A DNA stretch of 64,000 bases from an uncultured Tateyamaria sp. (GCF_947487805.1 NZ_CANKXW010000008.1:62001-126000), one strand, 5' to 3'; shown: positions 1 through 9,788, counted from the first letter of the stretch. Translations and numbers: made by a program. The notes: generated by a model not told the origin, from the letters alone.

Positions 1-2
1 AG

Positions 3-653
3 TTCGAAAACGTATCCAAGTCCTTCTGGACAGGCACACAGCGCAAGGTGATCCTTGACCGTGTGTCTTTCCGGGTGGAATTGGGCCATTCCTTCGGCGT
101 GCTGGCGCCCAATGGCACCGGCAAGACGACGTTGATCAACATGATGGCGGGCCTCGAAAAACCGGACGAGGGCGAAATCCGCCGCATGTGCAACATCTCG
201 TTCCCGCTGGGGTTCATGGGCGGGGTGATCCCGAAAATCTCCGCACATGAAAACTCGCGCTATATCGCGCGGCTCTACGGGCTCGACCCCGATTATGTCG
301 AAAGCTTCTGCCGCTGGCTCTGCAATCTGGGCGAATATTTCGACCAACCCATCGGCACCTACTCCTCGGGCATGCGGGCGCGGTTTTCCTTTGCGCTGAT
401 GCTGGCCCTCGACTTTGACATCTACCTGATCGACGAAGGCATGCCGTCCTCCACGGATGTCGACTTCAATCGAAAAGCAGGCGAAGTGTTGCAGGAACGT
501 CTGCGCACGACCACAATCATCATCGTGTCACATCAGGCGCAGACGCTCGAAAAATTCGCGCGCTCCGCGGCGGTCCTTCTGGATGGCAAACTGCACATGT
601 TCGACACGCTGGAAGAGGCGAAACGGCTCTATGACTACGAAACCCAAAGCTAG
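3..653 (+). CDS. kpsT: Capsule polysaccharide ABC exporter, ATP-binding subunit (KpsT type), 5' end missing
   Basis: The reading frame is open from base 3 and its start lies outside the window; the GTG at 48 is internal, because the upstream residues (FENVSKSFW) already fit an ABC ATPase N-terminus. Visible motifs are Walker A PNGTGKTT, the KpsT-type signature YSSGMRARFSFAL, Walker B YLIDEG and the switch histidine in VSHQ. In the family this subunit powers export of group 2/3 capsule polysaccharide across the inner membrane together with KpsM. The residue before Walker A is alanine (LAPNG), where many homologues have glycine. The next gene, a KpsE-like protein, overlaps its 3' end by 23 bp, which suggests translational coupling. 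Confidence 0.9.
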   Translation, partial: FENVSKSFWTGTQRKVILDRVSFRVELGHSFGVLAPNGTGKTTLINMMAGLEKPDEGEIRRMCNISFPLGFMGGVIPKISAHENSRYIARLYGLDPDYVESFCRWLCNLGEYFDQPIGTYSSGMRARFSFALMLALDFDIYLIDEGMPSSTDVDFNRKAGEVLQERLRTTTIIIVSHQAQTLEKFARSAAVLLDGKLHMFDTLEEAKRLYDYETQS

Positions 654-2331
654 AAAATTCCGCATCAAGCGGTCGGCACCCAGCCTGGGCAGCGCAGCAG
701 CGGCCCAGACCCAAGACCAGCAACCGGCGCCTGCGCCGCGTCCCGCCGCCCCCGCTCCGCAACCCGCAGCACAGGCGCCGCAGCCCCCCCGCCCACAGGC
801 GCAAACGGGCGAAGTCGCCTCGGCCGGTCAGGTCGCGGGCGAGAACACCATCGACGCCATCCGCCAGGAGGGGCTGACAGGCCGCCAATTGCGCATGGCA
901 CGCCGCGTGGCCCAGAAACACAACCTGCCCGCCACATCGGATTTCGATGCGGTGCGCCTGTTGCGGGACAAGGGGATTGACCCGTTCCAGCGCTCGAACA
1001 TGCTCGAGCTTGTCGTGCCGCAGGCCGGGGCCGAACAGCACGAGGGCGGCGCACCGGACGCCTTCGCCAGCCTGCCCGCCACCACGGGTGGCGCAGGCGC
1101 GCAACAGGGCAAGGTGCAACTGCCCCAGACCGTGCCCGTCAAGAAACAGCAGCTGCCCTCTACCGAAGTCAGCCCCGCCGAACGCCGCGCTGCCGAAATC
1201 CGCAACATCCAGCGCGATATCGGCCGCCGTCGCCGCAAGAAAACCGGCCTTTTGCTGGTGCGGCTCGCGTTCTTTGTGATGCTGCCCACGTTCCTTGCGG
1301 GCTACTACTTCTACAGCATCGCCACACCGATGTACGCGACCAAATCCGAATTCCTGATCATCCAGAACGAGGGATCAGGCGGTGCCGGTCCGCTGGGTGG
1401 CCTCTTGCCGACGCAATTCGCCACCAACGCCGACAGCATCGCGGTGCAGGGCTTTTTGCAATCCAAGGACGCGATGCTCAGGTTGGACCGGGATGTCGGT
1501 TTCAAGTCGCACTTTACCCAGGGCTGGATCGATCCGATCCAGCGGCTGAGCGAAGAGCCCACCAACGAAGAGGCCTACAAGGTCTATAAAAAGAATGTCA
1601 AAATCGGCTATGACCCGACCGAAGGCATGATCCGCATGGAGGTCGCCGCCGCCGATCCGCAAGTTTCCGCCGAGTTCTCGCGCCAGCTGATCGACTATGC
1701 CGAAGAGCGGGTGAACAACCTGTCCGCCCAGAAACGCGACGACCAGATGCGCGACGCCCGCGAAGGGTTCGAACGCGCCGAAGGTGAACGGCGCGCGGCA
1801 CAAGAGGATCTCGTACGTCTTCAGATCGAGGGATCGACCCTCGACCCCGAGGGCGTCATTGCATCCTTGCGGACACAGATCGGACAGCTCGAGACGCAGA
1901 TCATCGAAAAACGGATCGAACTGCAAAGCCTGCTCAACAACGCGCGTCCCAACCAGTCGCGCGTGGATGGCGCGCGCGGCACGCTGCAAATCCTCGAAGA
2001 CCAGCTGGCCATTCTCAACAACAAGATGACCGACGTGTCCAAGGGCGAAAACTCCCTCGCCGAGCTGGCCGCCCGCATCCAGATCGCCCAGGCCGACCTG
2101 GCTGCGCGCGACATGATGCTGCAATCGGCGCTGCAACAGATGGAACAGGCCCGCGTCGAAGCCTCGCGGCAGGTGCGCTACCTGACGGTTGCGGTTGAAC
2201 CCATCGAAAGCCAGGAGCCGTCCTATCCCCGCGCATTCGAGAACACGATCTTGGCTTTCCTCGTATTTGCAGGCATCTACCTGATGATCTCGCTCACCGC
2301 GTCGATCCTCAGAGAACAGGTGACCAGCTAA
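631..2331 (+). CDS. kpsE: Capsule polysaccharide export inner-membrane protein, KpsE/Wzz-like
   Basis: This 566-residue protein starts at ATG 631 (MTTKPKARKF), inside the end of kpsT; the open frame reaches back to 457 but that stretch is only a shadow of kpsT. It has a long basic and Pro/Ala/Gln-rich cytoplasmic N-terminus, a transmembrane segment near residues 205-228, a large periplasmic region with a helical, coiled-coil-like part around 370-510, and a second transmembrane segment near 533-560. This two-membrane-segment layout is typical of polysaccharide co-polymerases (KpsE, CtrB, BexC). In the family it bridges the ABC exporter and the outer-membrane channel. The extended N-terminus is longer than in enterobacterial KpsE. 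Confidence 0.85.
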   Translation: MTTKPKARKFRIKRSAPSLGSAAAAQTQDQQPAPAPRPAAPAPQPAAQAPQPPRPQAQTGEVASAGQVAGENTIDAIRQEGLTGRQLRMARRVAQKHNLPATSDFDAVRLLRDKGIDPFQRSNMLELVVPQAGAEQHEGGAPDAFASLPATTGGAGAQQGKVQLPQTVPVKKQQLPSTEVSPAERRAAEIRNIQRDIGRRRRKKTGLLLVRLAFFVMLPTFLAGYYFYSIATPMYATKSEFLIIQNEGSGGAGPLGGLLPTQFATNADSIAVQGFLQSKDAMLRLDRDVGFKSHFTQGWIDPIQRLSEEPTNEEAYKVYKKNVKIGYDPTEGMIRMEVAAADPQVSAEFSRQLIDYAEERVNNLSAQKRDDQMRDAREGFERAEGERRAAQEDLVRLQIEGSTLDPEGVIASLRTQIGQLETQIIEKRIELQSLLNNARPNQSRVDGARGTLQILEDQLAILNNKMTDVSKGENSLAELAARIQIAQADLAARDMMLQSALQQMEQARVEASRQVRYLTVAVEPIESQEPSYPRAFENTILAFLVFAGIYLMISLTASILREQVTS

Positions 2332-2332
2332 C

Positions 2333-3166
2333 ATGAAACACGTCTCTATCGCCGACCTGACCATCGGCAATGACCGCCCCCTGACGGTGATCGCGGGCCC
2401 TTGTGCCCTCGAAGGTGTCGGCATGGGCCAGGACATCGCGGGCCAGATGAAGGAGGCCTGCGAAGCCGCGGGCGCGCAATACATCTTCAAGGCCAGCTAC
2501 GACAAGGCCAACCGCACCTCGCTGGGCGGCGGGCGCGGCCTGGGGCTGGATGAGGGCCTCAAGGCCCTGCAAACCATCAAGCAAAGCGTCGGCGTGCCCG
2601 TCCTCACCGATGTCCACAACGAGGCGCAATGCGCGATCGCGGCCGAGGTCGTCGACGTGCTGCAAATCCCCGCCTTCCTCTGCCGCCAGACCGACATGCT
2701 GCTCGCCGCAGGTGAAACCGGCGCGGTGGTGAACATCAAGAAGGGCCAGTTCCTCGCACCGTGGGAGATGGGCAATATCGTCACCAAGGTCGAAAGCACC
2801 GGCAATACCCGTATCCTGCTGACCGAACGCGGCACCTCCTTTGGCTACAACACGCTGGTGGCCGACATGCGGTCGATCCCGCAAATGGCGCAAACCGGGT
2901 ACCCCGTGGTGATGGATGCCACCCACTCGGTGCAGCAACCGGGCGGCAAGGGCGGATCATCTGGCGGGCAGCGCGAGTTTGCCCCCGTCATGGCGCGCGC
3001 CGCCGTGGCCATCGGCACCGCCGCCGTGTTCATCGAAACCCACCCCGACCCGGACACTGCCCCGTCGGACGGGCCAAACATGATCTACCTCGATCAGATG
3101 CCCGCGCTCATCGAAACGCTCATGCAATTCGACGCGCTGGCCAAGGCGCGACCCGTGCAAATATAG
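2333..3166 (+). CDS. kdsA: 3-deoxy-8-phosphooctulonate (Kdo-8-P) synthase
   Basis: The 277-residue product matches KdsA along its length, with the N-terminal IAGPCALEG and FKASYDKANRTS substrate-binding motifs, DVH, and DATHSVQQPGG. It condenses phosphoenolpyruvate with arabinose-5-phosphate to give Kdo-8-phosphate, the precursor of Kdo for lipopolysaccharide and for the lipid anchor of ABC-exported capsules. The ATG lies two bases after the kpsE stop, so it belongs to the same transcription unit. That linkage suggests a Kdo supply dedicated to capsule export; I cannot see whether another kdsA exists elsewhere. Confidence 0.96.
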   Translation: MKHVSIADLTIGNDRPLTVIAGPCALEGVGMGQDIAGQMKEACEAAGAQYIFKASYDKANRTSLGGGRGLGLDEGLKALQTIKQSVGVPVLTDVHNEAQCAIAAEVVDVLQIPAFLCRQTDMLLAAGETGAVVNIKKGQFLAPWEMGNIVTKVESTGNTRILLTERGTSFGYNTLVADMRSIPQMAQTGYPVVMDATHSVQQPGGKGGSSGGQREFAPVMARAAVAIGTAAVFIETHPDPDTAPSDGPNMIYLDQMPALIETLMQFDALAKARPVQI

Positions 3167-3174
3167 GCGCAACC

Positions 3175-3203
3175 GGGGGTAAGGGTTCCCCCACCTTGTT
3201 TTT
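3175..3203 (+). terminator. Probable intrinsic terminator after kdsA
   Basis: GGGGG (3175-3179) can pair with CCCCC (3188-3192), followed at once by ACCTTGTTTTT. The stem is short, but position and T-run fit the end of the capsule unit. Confidence 0.5.
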
Positions 3204-3277
3204 GAAAATACGTCAACGTACGATTGAATCGATTGCGCACCCCCGCGGTGCACAGATGTATTTTGACGGATTTGATC

Positions 3278-4120
3278 ATGCGACGACTTTTGGCCCCCCT
3301 CATCCTGGCTATGGGTGTGCTCTCTGCCTGCGCCTTCGGGGCCGCGGAATTTGCGACCTACCGGCAGGCGTTCGAGACACAATATGTCGAGGGCGAAAAG
3401 GTTCTGGACGAGGTCGCGCGCGCCGAACGCGCGCTGGTCGACCAGCAATTCAGCCGCCAAAGCGGCGTGCGCGCTTTTGATCCGGACGAGGCCAAGTATT
3501 ACGTCAAGGTCGGCGATCCCCCCCTGACCGGCGCGATCCGCGCCAGCCTCACGGCCCTCAAGGACTACAACGACGCGCTCTCTGGTCTCGCCACCGGCGA
3601 GGCCGCCGCCGCCGTGCGCGGAGAGCTAAGCTCGGCCAACTCCGCGCTCAAATCTTCGCTGACCGCACTGGGCGGCGCCACCGGGGTCGACACCGCCTTT
3701 GTCGGCACCCTGTCCGGTGGGATCGGCAAGGCCATCACGATCCTCGAAGTCATCGAACGGGCACAAAACCGTATCGACTTTCGCGAACAGCTGGTGGCAG
3801 GACATCCCGACATGAAGGCCCTGTTGCAGACCCTGCGCGCAGGCACCCCCGCCATGTTCGACGTGGTACAACTGTCGCGCACGACCCTTGGCGGGCTGGG
3901 CGGCAGTGACGGCGTCAGCGGCGACAACCTTGTCCGGCTCGAAGAGTTTCGCGCCCTGATGGCCGGGTGGGTGATCCTGATCGATCAATCGATCCTCGCC
4001 ATGGATCAGGCCGTCGTGGCTGTGGCCACGCAATCGGGCAACCCGGATCTGACGGCCTTGATCGACGCCTCTGTCGAACTGGAAATCCTCGCCGGCGCCA
4101 TCAAGGCCGCCCGCAACTGA
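3278..4120 (+). CDS. Predicted lipoprotein of unknown function
   Basis: I start this at ATG 3278 (MRRLLAPLILAMGVLSAC) because it gives a perfect lipoprotein signal with lipobox LSAC; the frame reaches back to 3224 without a better start. The mature part (about 260 residues) is rich in Ala, Leu and Ser and looks almost wholly helical, with no catalytic motif I recognise. The next gene, a peptidoglycan-active protein, begins 31 bp downstream on the same strand, so the two may be one functional pair at the cell envelope. No family is recognised and the function is unknown. Confidence 0.75.
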   Translation: MRRLLAPLILAMGVLSACAFGAAEFATYRQAFETQYVEGEKVLDEVARAERALVDQQFSRQSGVRAFDPDEAKYYVKVGDPPLTGAIRASLTALKDYNDALSGLATGEAAAAVRGELSSANSALKSSLTALGGATGVDTAFVGTLSGGIGKAITILEVIERAQNRIDFREQLVAGHPDMKALLQTLRAGTPAMFDVVQLSRTTLGGLGGSDGVSGDNLVRLEEFRALMAGWVILIDQSILAMDQAVVAVATQSGNPDLTALIDASVELEILAGAIKAARN

Positions 4121-4151
4121 CACCAACCATATCGTCTTCGGGAGGGACACC

Positions 4152-6221
4152 ATGGACCTGAACCAGATGAAACAGCAGCTGCTCACCATGCGCCGCGCCC
4201 TTGAAGGGCCTTGGTCCACGGCCAAGGCGGCGGGCGACACTGCCGAAATGCAACGCCTCGAAGGGATCGCCAAGGACATCGACGAATTGCGTATCGATGC
4301 CGCCATGATCGGTCTGGCCCAACTGGCCACCGAAATGACCAAGATCCGCGCCCGCATCGACGGCCATCAGGCCAATCTCGACAACCTCGCTGGCGGGCCG
4401 CTGTCGCGGATCAAGCAACAGATCCAGGACATCTTCGCCCAAACCTCCGAAGAGGAGGTCTCCGCCCCCCCTGTCGCCGTCACGACCCGCGACACACCCG
4501 TCGTGGCCGCGCCAGCGCCGCAACCCGCCGCACCTGCACCGACAGATACACCCGCCCCCGTCGCCGCCACACCGGCGCCTGCACCCGCACCTGTCGCCAC
4601 CACGCCCGCTCCTGCGCCTGCCCCAGTCAACGCCAGTGGCGGGCTGGTGCTGACGGATGCGCATATGATCGCCCTCTGGCGCCGCTCGCTCTTTCCCATC
4701 GACAACAGCCGAATCACCGTGTTCGGCCTGCGCGGCTGTCGCCCGGTCGACTTCTCGGGCACCGGTGTCGGTGTCGGACACGAGATCGTCATGACCCCGG
4801 TCGACTATCAGGTGATGAAATGCACCATCGGTCACTGGCATCCCGGCAGCGGCCTCGCGCTCTTCCCCGGCTCGACCGTTCCATACGGGGCCGTTGTGGC
4901 CGCAAAGCGCGCGGCCAACGGCGTGGGCGTGAACCAGATGGGCCGCGGCCGCTACAGCCGCTACGTGGCAGGCTGGCACAAGCGCAGCGAAGGGCCAAAC
5001 GGCCACTGGGCCCTGCGTCAGGAATGCGCGATCACCATTCAGCGCACTGGCGATGATACCGACTTTGACCTTTCCGACCGGTGGGAGGTCGGGCGCATTG
5101 CCGGTGACAACATCCACTGTGCCTTCCACATGGGTGTCGATGGCAATCCAGCCGACGCGCGGTTTTCCTCCGCAGGCTGCCAGACCATCGCAGGCACTTT
5201 GAAAAAAGGCGTGCCCGGCTCCGAGGTTGGCCCTTACAAGGCCTTCATCGATCCGTTCATGGACGCGCTCGGCAAACAGAAGGAAACCCAATACGTCCTC
5301 TTTGGCGCCGAAGAGGCCCAGATGATGATCCGCACCCACTGCGCGGGCAAGACCGTCATCCTCAGGTTCGGCTCCTTCGGTCCGCTGGTGGAAGAGCTGC
5401 AAAAGGCACTGAACCGCAACGGCGCGCATCTCAAGATCGACGGCGATTTCGGCCCCGGCACCTTTGTCGCGGTGACCGATTTCCAGACCCGCGTATTCGG
5501 GCCCAGCGGTGATGACGGCGTCGTCGGCCCCGGCACGGCCGCGAAACTGGACCTGATCCTGCCGCTCTTTGACTACGACGATGCGATCGCCGGTGGTCCG
5601 GGCCATACGGGTCCATCCGGAGCACCCACCAGCGAGACAAATGCCGATCTGGGCGCGCTGTTTCCCGGCGCGATCCCGCCCGTGGCAACTCCGGGCACCG
5701 AACTGGCCTTCGGGGCTGTCACCCGCGAGAAACACGGGCAGGCCTTCAATGACAAGGTCATCGCCATCGCGGGCCGCCTGAAATGCGATCCCAACCACCT
5801 CATGGCGGTCATGGCCTTCGAGACGGGCGAGAAATTCTCCTCCGACGTCAAGAATGCTGCGGGCAGCGGGGCAACGGGCCTGATCCAGTTCATGCCCAAA
5901 ACGGCCAAAGGCCTCGGCACTACAACGGCCAAGCTGGCCCAAATGGACGCCATCGACCAACTCGATTTTGTCGAGGCGCATTTCAAAAGCGTCGTAGGCA
6001 GCCGCGCCATGCCCGCCCTCAGCGATGTCTACATGGCCGTGCTGCTCCCCAGCGCTGTGGGCAAACTCGACAGCCACGTCCTCTTTGCCCAAGGCACACG
6101 CGCCTACGACCAGAACAAGGGCCTCGACAAGAACAAGAACGGCAAGATCACCAAGGCCGAAGCCGCAGGCAAGGTCCAGCTCAAACTCGAGCTGGGTATG
6201 AAAAACGGACGCTTTGGCTAG
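4152..6221 (+). CDS. Multidomain peptidoglycan-active protein: YkuD-like, PG-binding and lysozyme-like domains
   Basis: This 689-residue protein has a helical N-terminus (about 1-100), a long Pro/Ala/Thr linker (about 104-162) and a domain near 165-395 with NIHCAFH and SSAGCQTI, a His/Cys pair like that of L,D-transpeptidase (YkuD)-type enzymes. A peptidoglycan-binding type 1 repeat follows (about 405-468: PLVEELQKAL ... IDGDFGPGT). The C-terminal domain resembles soluble lytic transglycosylase or lysozyme (about 528-650), with FETGEKF supplying the candidate catalytic Glu and GLIQFMP. An EF-hand-like loop DKNKNGKITKAE lies near the end. I see no N-terminal signal peptide, which is odd for a wall enzyme. 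A good SD (GGGAGG) precedes the ATG. Confidence 0.7.
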   Translation: MDLNQMKQQLLTMRRALEGPWSTAKAAGDTAEMQRLEGIAKDIDELRIDAAMIGLAQLATEMTKIRARIDGHQANLDNLAGGPLSRIKQQIQDIFAQTSEEEVSAPPVAVTTRDTPVVAAPAPQPAAPAPTDTPAPVAATPAPAPAPVATTPAPAPAPVNASGGLVLTDAHMIALWRRSLFPIDNSRITVFGLRGCRPVDFSGTGVGVGHEIVMTPVDYQVMKCTIGHWHPGSGLALFPGSTVPYGAVVAAKRAANGVGVNQMGRGRYSRYVAGWHKRSEGPNGHWALRQECAITIQRTGDDTDFDLSDRWEVGRIAGDNIHCAFHMGVDGNPADARFSSAGCQTIAGTLKKGVPGSEVGPYKAFIDPFMDALGKQKETQYVLFGAEEAQMMIRTHCAGKTVILRFGSFGPLVEELQKALNRNGAHLKIDGDFGPGTFVAVTDFQTRVFGPSGDDGVVGPGTAAKLDLILPLFDYDDAIAGGPGHTGPSGAPTSETNADLGALFPGAIPPVATPGTELAFGAVTREKHGQAFNDKVIAIAGRLKCDPNHLMAVMAFETGEKFSSDVKNAAGSGATGLIQFMPKTAKGLGTTTAKLAQMDAIDQLDFVEAHFKSVVGSRAMPALSDVYMAVLLPSAVGKLDSHVLFAQGTRAYDQNKGLDKNKNGKITKAEAAGKVQLKLELGMKNGRFG

Positions 6222-6250
6222 AGGTGCCCAAGGGTCGGCGGGTGGGCGCC

Positions 6251-6312
6251 TTTGACCGCAAGGTCAAACAGAGCCACCCGACAACCCAAACCCCCTGTCC
6301 CCGCGGGGACAG
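6251..6312. terminator. Hairpins between convergent genes, likely terminators
   Basis: Two perfect inverted repeats lie between the stop at 6221 and the AsmA stop at 6314. TTTGACC-GCAA-GGTCAAA spans 6251-6268 and the uninterrupted palindrome CTGTCCCCGCGGGGACAG spans 6295-6312. They sit where both converging transcripts must end. Neither has a strong T-run, so termination is inferred from position. Confidence 0.5.
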
Positions 6313-6313
6313 A

Positions 6314-8260
6314 TCAGTCAAAAAGGCTCCGCAACCCCTTCTTGACCTTGTCTTCCAGCTTCTGCTTGGCCGCGTCTTCAAGGTCTTGCCCGGTGTCAGC
6401 AACACCCAACTCATCCGCCACCTTGCTGCGCAGCGCCTCCTTGGCCTTGGCCTCGACCCGCGCCTTCTCCGCCTCGATCTTCTTGTCGAGGTTCAGGTCA
6501 ATCGCGGCCTCCAGATCCGGACGGATGCGCGGGCTGGCCCAAGGCCCCACCACCCGCACCGGGATCGCAAGGCCCGTGCCCTCGTTCGCCCGCAACGCCA
6601 CCGGCGTGAAGGTATAGTCGATGGTCTGCAATCCAAGCCCCACCTGCCCCGCGCCACGAGCCTCGTAGTTCTTGAGCTTCAGCAACAGATCCTCGTTGCG
6701 CAACACCCCATCCGCAATCGCCCAGTTTGCGCCTAGGCTATCAAAGACGGTTGTCCCACCTCCCACCTGTCCAGACCGCATCAAGCGGTCCAGGTCAAAG
6801 CCAAGAATGGTCCCCTGCCCGAACAGGATCGACCCGTCGCCCGACAGCGACTTCATGATCGCGTCAACGCTTTGCCCCACACCCAGAAAGGACATCGCGC
6901 CATCAGCCCGGCCGGTCAGGCGGTCAATCCCGGCCGCGTCCGTCAGCACAGCCTGCATGTCAATCGCAGCGAGGTTCATCTTGCCACCCACAGACAGACC
7001 CGAGCGATTGTTGAGCACGAATTGCCCCGTCACCGTCCCACCATAGGCAGCGATCTCACGCAGTTCGAACACCATACGGCTGCGTTCGTTCCGCAACAGG
7101 GTCCGGGTCTGGCCCAATTTGAACTGGCCCAAGTCGATGCTGCTGGCGGTCAGGGCAATCTCGCCGTCAAAGGCGCTGAGCCCGCTGGCATCGATCCGGT
7201 CCGTGGGCCAACCGCTGCCCGCCGGGGCAGCAGAGCCTGCGCTGGCCTCTGACCCGCCGCCCGTCGCACTGCGCAGATCCAGCGCGCCTGCGTTCAGCTG
7301 GGCGTTGACCTGCGGTGTACCGTTCAGCCCGATATCCGCTGCACCGCTTATCACGTTCCCATCCAGATCCGCGCGCAGATCCCGCAGGGACAGGCGACGA
7401 TCCGCAGTGAGCGTCAACTCCGTGCGCATATCGACCGACTGCCCAAGCCGCGGCGGCAGGCCCGGCGCGGGCAACCCCAACGCCGCCATGAAGGCATCCG
7501 TCTGTGGTATATCCAGCGTCAGCAACCCCGCCACATCGCCCGCCGTGCTGGCCCGTCCGGCCAGGTTCAGACGCCCGCCGCCTGCACGGATCGTGGCGTC
7601 CACCGGCTGGACCTGTCCGGCGATGAACCCGGCAAATTGGTCGATGCGGGCCTCGACCTCGACCGCGCTGCCCGCGGGGCGCAACGTGGCCCGGATATCC
7701 GCAGGCCCCAACCGTTCCGGCCAGTCGAGCGCCAGGTCCACACCCGAATAGGACACCAGGTCCGCCCCTTCGGCATCATAGATCAGCGTGGCATCCGTCA
7801 CCCGCAGCGTTTCGATGGACACCGCCTGCGGTGTGCGGTCCGGGGCCACTTCGGTCTCAATCTGCGCCGCGCCGCTGGCATCGGTAAAGACCCAGCTTGC
7901 GCGCCCGTCCGCGCGGCTTTCCAGTCGGATCGTGGGCCGCGTGGCGGCAATGTTGGTGATGCGGATCTCCCCCGACAAGAGCGCCATGGCGTCCACACCG
8001 ATCGCCGCGTTTTCCGCCGTGAGCATCGGCCCCTGATCGGACCAGTCGGCATTGCCGACCTCGAGCCCATCCGCGCTGACCCCCAGCACCGGCCAAAGCG
8101 TCATGGACACGCCCGAGATGGAGACGTCACGCCCCGTGGCCTTGCGGATCTGGTCGGCGGCCAGCGCGCCGATGCGGTCGGCGGGCAGAAAGAACACCGA
8201 CACAACCGCGACAAGGACAAGCACAACGACAAGGCCGATCAGGCGTAGAATCCATTTCAT
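6314..8260 (-). CDS. asmA: AsmA family protein
   Basis: The 648-residue product starts at ATG 8260 (MKWILRLIG), one hydrophobic segment followed by a long periplasmic beta-rich repeat region. The N-terminal part (LPADRIG, ATGRDVSISG, LWPVLGVSADGLEVGN) is typical of AsmA proteins, which are related to the VPS13-like phospholipid transfer proteins and affect outer-membrane lipid balance. The C-terminal tail is highly charged and Lys-rich. The upstream extension of the frame to 8476 runs into the divergent rimO promoter region and is not supported. rimO lies about 100 bp away, divergently. Confidence 0.88.
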   Translation of the reverse strand: MKWILRLIGLVVVLVLVAVVSVFFLPADRIGALAADQIRKATGRDVSISGVSMTLWPVLGVSADGLEVGNADWSDQGPMLTAENAAIGVDAMALLSGEIRITNIAATRPTIRLESRADGRASWVFTDASGAAQIETEVAPDRTPQAVSIETLRVTDATLIYDAEGADLVSYSGVDLALDWPERLGPADIRATLRPAGSAVEVEARIDQFAGFIAGQVQPVDATIRAGGGRLNLAGRASTAGDVAGLLTLDIPQTDAFMAALGLPAPGLPPRLGQSVDMRTELTLTADRRLSLRDLRADLDGNVISGAADIGLNGTPQVNAQLNAGALDLRSATGGGSEASAGSAAPAGSGWPTDRIDASGLSAFDGEIALTASSIDLGQFKLGQTRTLLRNERSRMVFELREIAAYGGTVTGQFVLNNRSGLSVGGKMNLAAIDMQAVLTDAAGIDRLTGRADGAMSFLGVGQSVDAIMKSLSGDGSILFGQGTILGFDLDRLMRSGQVGGGTTVFDSLGANWAIADGVLRNEDLLLKLKNYEARGAGQVGLGLQTIDYTFTPVALRANEGTGLAIPVRVVGPWASPRIRPDLEAAIDLNLDKKIEAEKARVEAKAKEALRSKVADELGVADTGQDLEDAAKQKLEDKVKKGLRSLFD

Positions 8261-8363
8261 TGGGGCTGCTCCGTTCTGATGACGCGTTGCGACCAGCCTA
8301 ACGCAGCGCGGGCGCGGCCCCCAAGCCTTTTCCCGGCGCGCAATTTCACTTATGAGGCAAGTC

Positions 8364-9734
8364 ATGAGCACAAACCCGCCAAACCTGCGCCCCGACCTCG
8401 CCCCTGCCGCCAAAATGGACGGCACGCGCCGCCCCGGACAGCCGACCATCGGCATGGTCAGCCTTGGCTGTCCCAAGGCGCTGGTGGACAGCGAACGTAT
8501 CCTGACGCGCCTGCGCGCCGAAGGGTACGGCGTGTCGCCCGATTACAGCGGTGCGGATGCGGTGATCGTGAACACCTGCGGGTTTCTGGACAGCGCCAAG
8601 GCCGAGAGCCTTGATGCCATTGGTGAAGCATTGACCGAAAACGGGCGGGTGATCGTGACGGGGTGTCTGGGGGCCGAGCCCGACTACATCACCGGCGCGC
8701 ACCCACGCGTGCTGGCCGTCACTGGCCCGCATCAATACGAACAGGTGCTGGATGCGGTGCATGCCGCCGTGCCCCCGGACCCGGACCCGTTCATTGATCT
8801 GCTGCCCGCCAGCGGCGTATCGCTGACGCCCCGGCACTTCAGCTATCTGAAGATTTCCGAAGGCTGCAATCACAAGTGCAAGTTCTGCATCATCCCGGAC
8901 ATGCGCGGGCGGCTGGCGTCGCGGCCCGCCCATGCGGTAGTGCGCGAGGCGGAAAAGCTGGTCGAGGCGGGCGTGCGCGAGTTGCTGGTGATTTCGCAGG
9001 ACACCTCGGCTTACGGCGTCGACATCAAACACGCGGAGGATCGCAGGCACCGCGCGCATATCACCGATCTGGCGCGTGACCTTGGGTCTTTGGGGGCTTG
9101 GGTGCGCCTGCACTATGTCTACCCCTATCCGCATGTGCGCGAGTTGATCCCGCTGATGGCGGAAGGTCTGGTGCTGCCCTATCTCGACATCCCGTTCCAG
9201 CATGCGCACACCGACACATTGCGGCGTATGGCGCGCCCGGCGGCGGCTGAACGGACGTTGGACCGGATTGCAGAGTGGCGCGGCATCTGCCCGGACATCA
9301 CGCTGCGCTCGACATTCATTGTCGGCTATCCCGGCGAGACAGAGGCGGAGTTCCAGACCCTGTTGGATTGGATGGACGAGGCGCAGTTGGACCGCGTGGG
9401 TTGTTTTCAATACGAAAACGTCGATGGCGCGCGGTCGAACGCGTTGCCCGATCATGTGGCCTCTGAGGTCAAGCAGGAGCGGTGGGAGCGGTTCATGGAA
9501 AAGGCCGCGGCCATTTCCGAGGCCAAGCTGGCGGCCAAGGTTGGCCAGCGCATCCAGGTAATTGTGGACGAGGTCGACGACGAGGCCGCCACCTGCCGGA
9601 CCAAGGCCGATGCGCCCGAGATCGACGGCAACCTGTTCATCGACAAAGGATTCGCCCATCTGACGCCCGGCGACATCGTCACGGTCGAGGTGGACGAGGC
9701 GGGCGATTACGACCTGTGGGGCAAGCTGGTTTAA
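8364..9734 (+). CDS. rimO: Ribosomal protein S12 methylthiotransferase RimO
   Basis: The product is a radical SAM enzyme with an N-terminal UPF0004 domain ([23 protein letters not shown] supplying three Cys for one cluster), the radical SAM motif [11 protein letters not shown], and a C-terminal TRAM domain. It adds a methylthio group to an aspartate of ribosomal protein S12. I prefer ATG 8364 (MSTNPPNL) over ATG 8352 because GAGG lies just upstream. The length (456 aa) fits the family. Confidence 0.96.
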   Translation: MSTNPPNLRPDLAPAAKMDGTRRPGQPTIGMVSLGCPKALVDSERILTRLRAEGYGVSPDYSGADAVIVNTCGFLDSAKAESLDAIGEALTENGRVIVTGCLGAEPDYITGAHPRVLAVTGPHQYEQVLDAVHAAVPPDPDPFIDLLPASGVSLTPRHFSYLKISEGCNHKCKFCIIPDMRGRLASRPAHAVVREAEKLVEAGVRELLVISQDTSAYGVDIKHAEDRRHRAHITDLARDLGSLGAWVRLHYVYPYPHVRELIPLMAEGLVLPYLDIPFQHAHTDTLRRMARPAAAERTLDRIAEWRGICPDITLRSTFIVGYPGETEAEFQTLLDWMDEAQLDRVGCFQYENVDGARSNALPDHVASEVKQERWERFMEKAAAISEAKLAAKVGQRIQVIVDEVDDEAATCRTKADAPEIDGNLFIDKGFAHLTPGDIVTVEVDEAGDYDLWGKLV

Positions 9735-9755
9735 ACCCGCGATTTTGCGTGGATG

Positions 9756-9788
9756 TTGCAATTTGAGATAAATGTTCTATATTTGTTC
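9756..9788 (+). promoter_or_regulatory. Promoter with alphaproteobacterial LexA (SOS) box
   Basis: GTTC-TATATTT-GTTC at 9774-9788 exactly matches the direct-repeat SOS box GTTC-N7-GTTC established for LexA of Rhodobacter and other alphaproteobacteria. The box contains a -10-like TATATT (9778-9783), which lies 16 bp downstream of a -35-like TTGCAA (9756-9761), so bound LexA would block the promoter. It stands 21-35 bp before the start at 9809. Confidence 0.8.

Noticed and set aside
457-630. Upstream extension of the kpsE frame
   Set aside because: It lies wholly inside kpsT in another frame and gives an Arg/Cys-rich sequence unlike any KpsE; ATG 631 gives the expected N-terminus.
2761-3480. 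Long open frames antisense to or offset from kdsA, sucA, sucB, ecm and other genes
   Set aside because: GC-rich codon bias opens long shadow frames; their products are Arg/Ala/Pro/His-rich with no domain and lie over well-identified genes.
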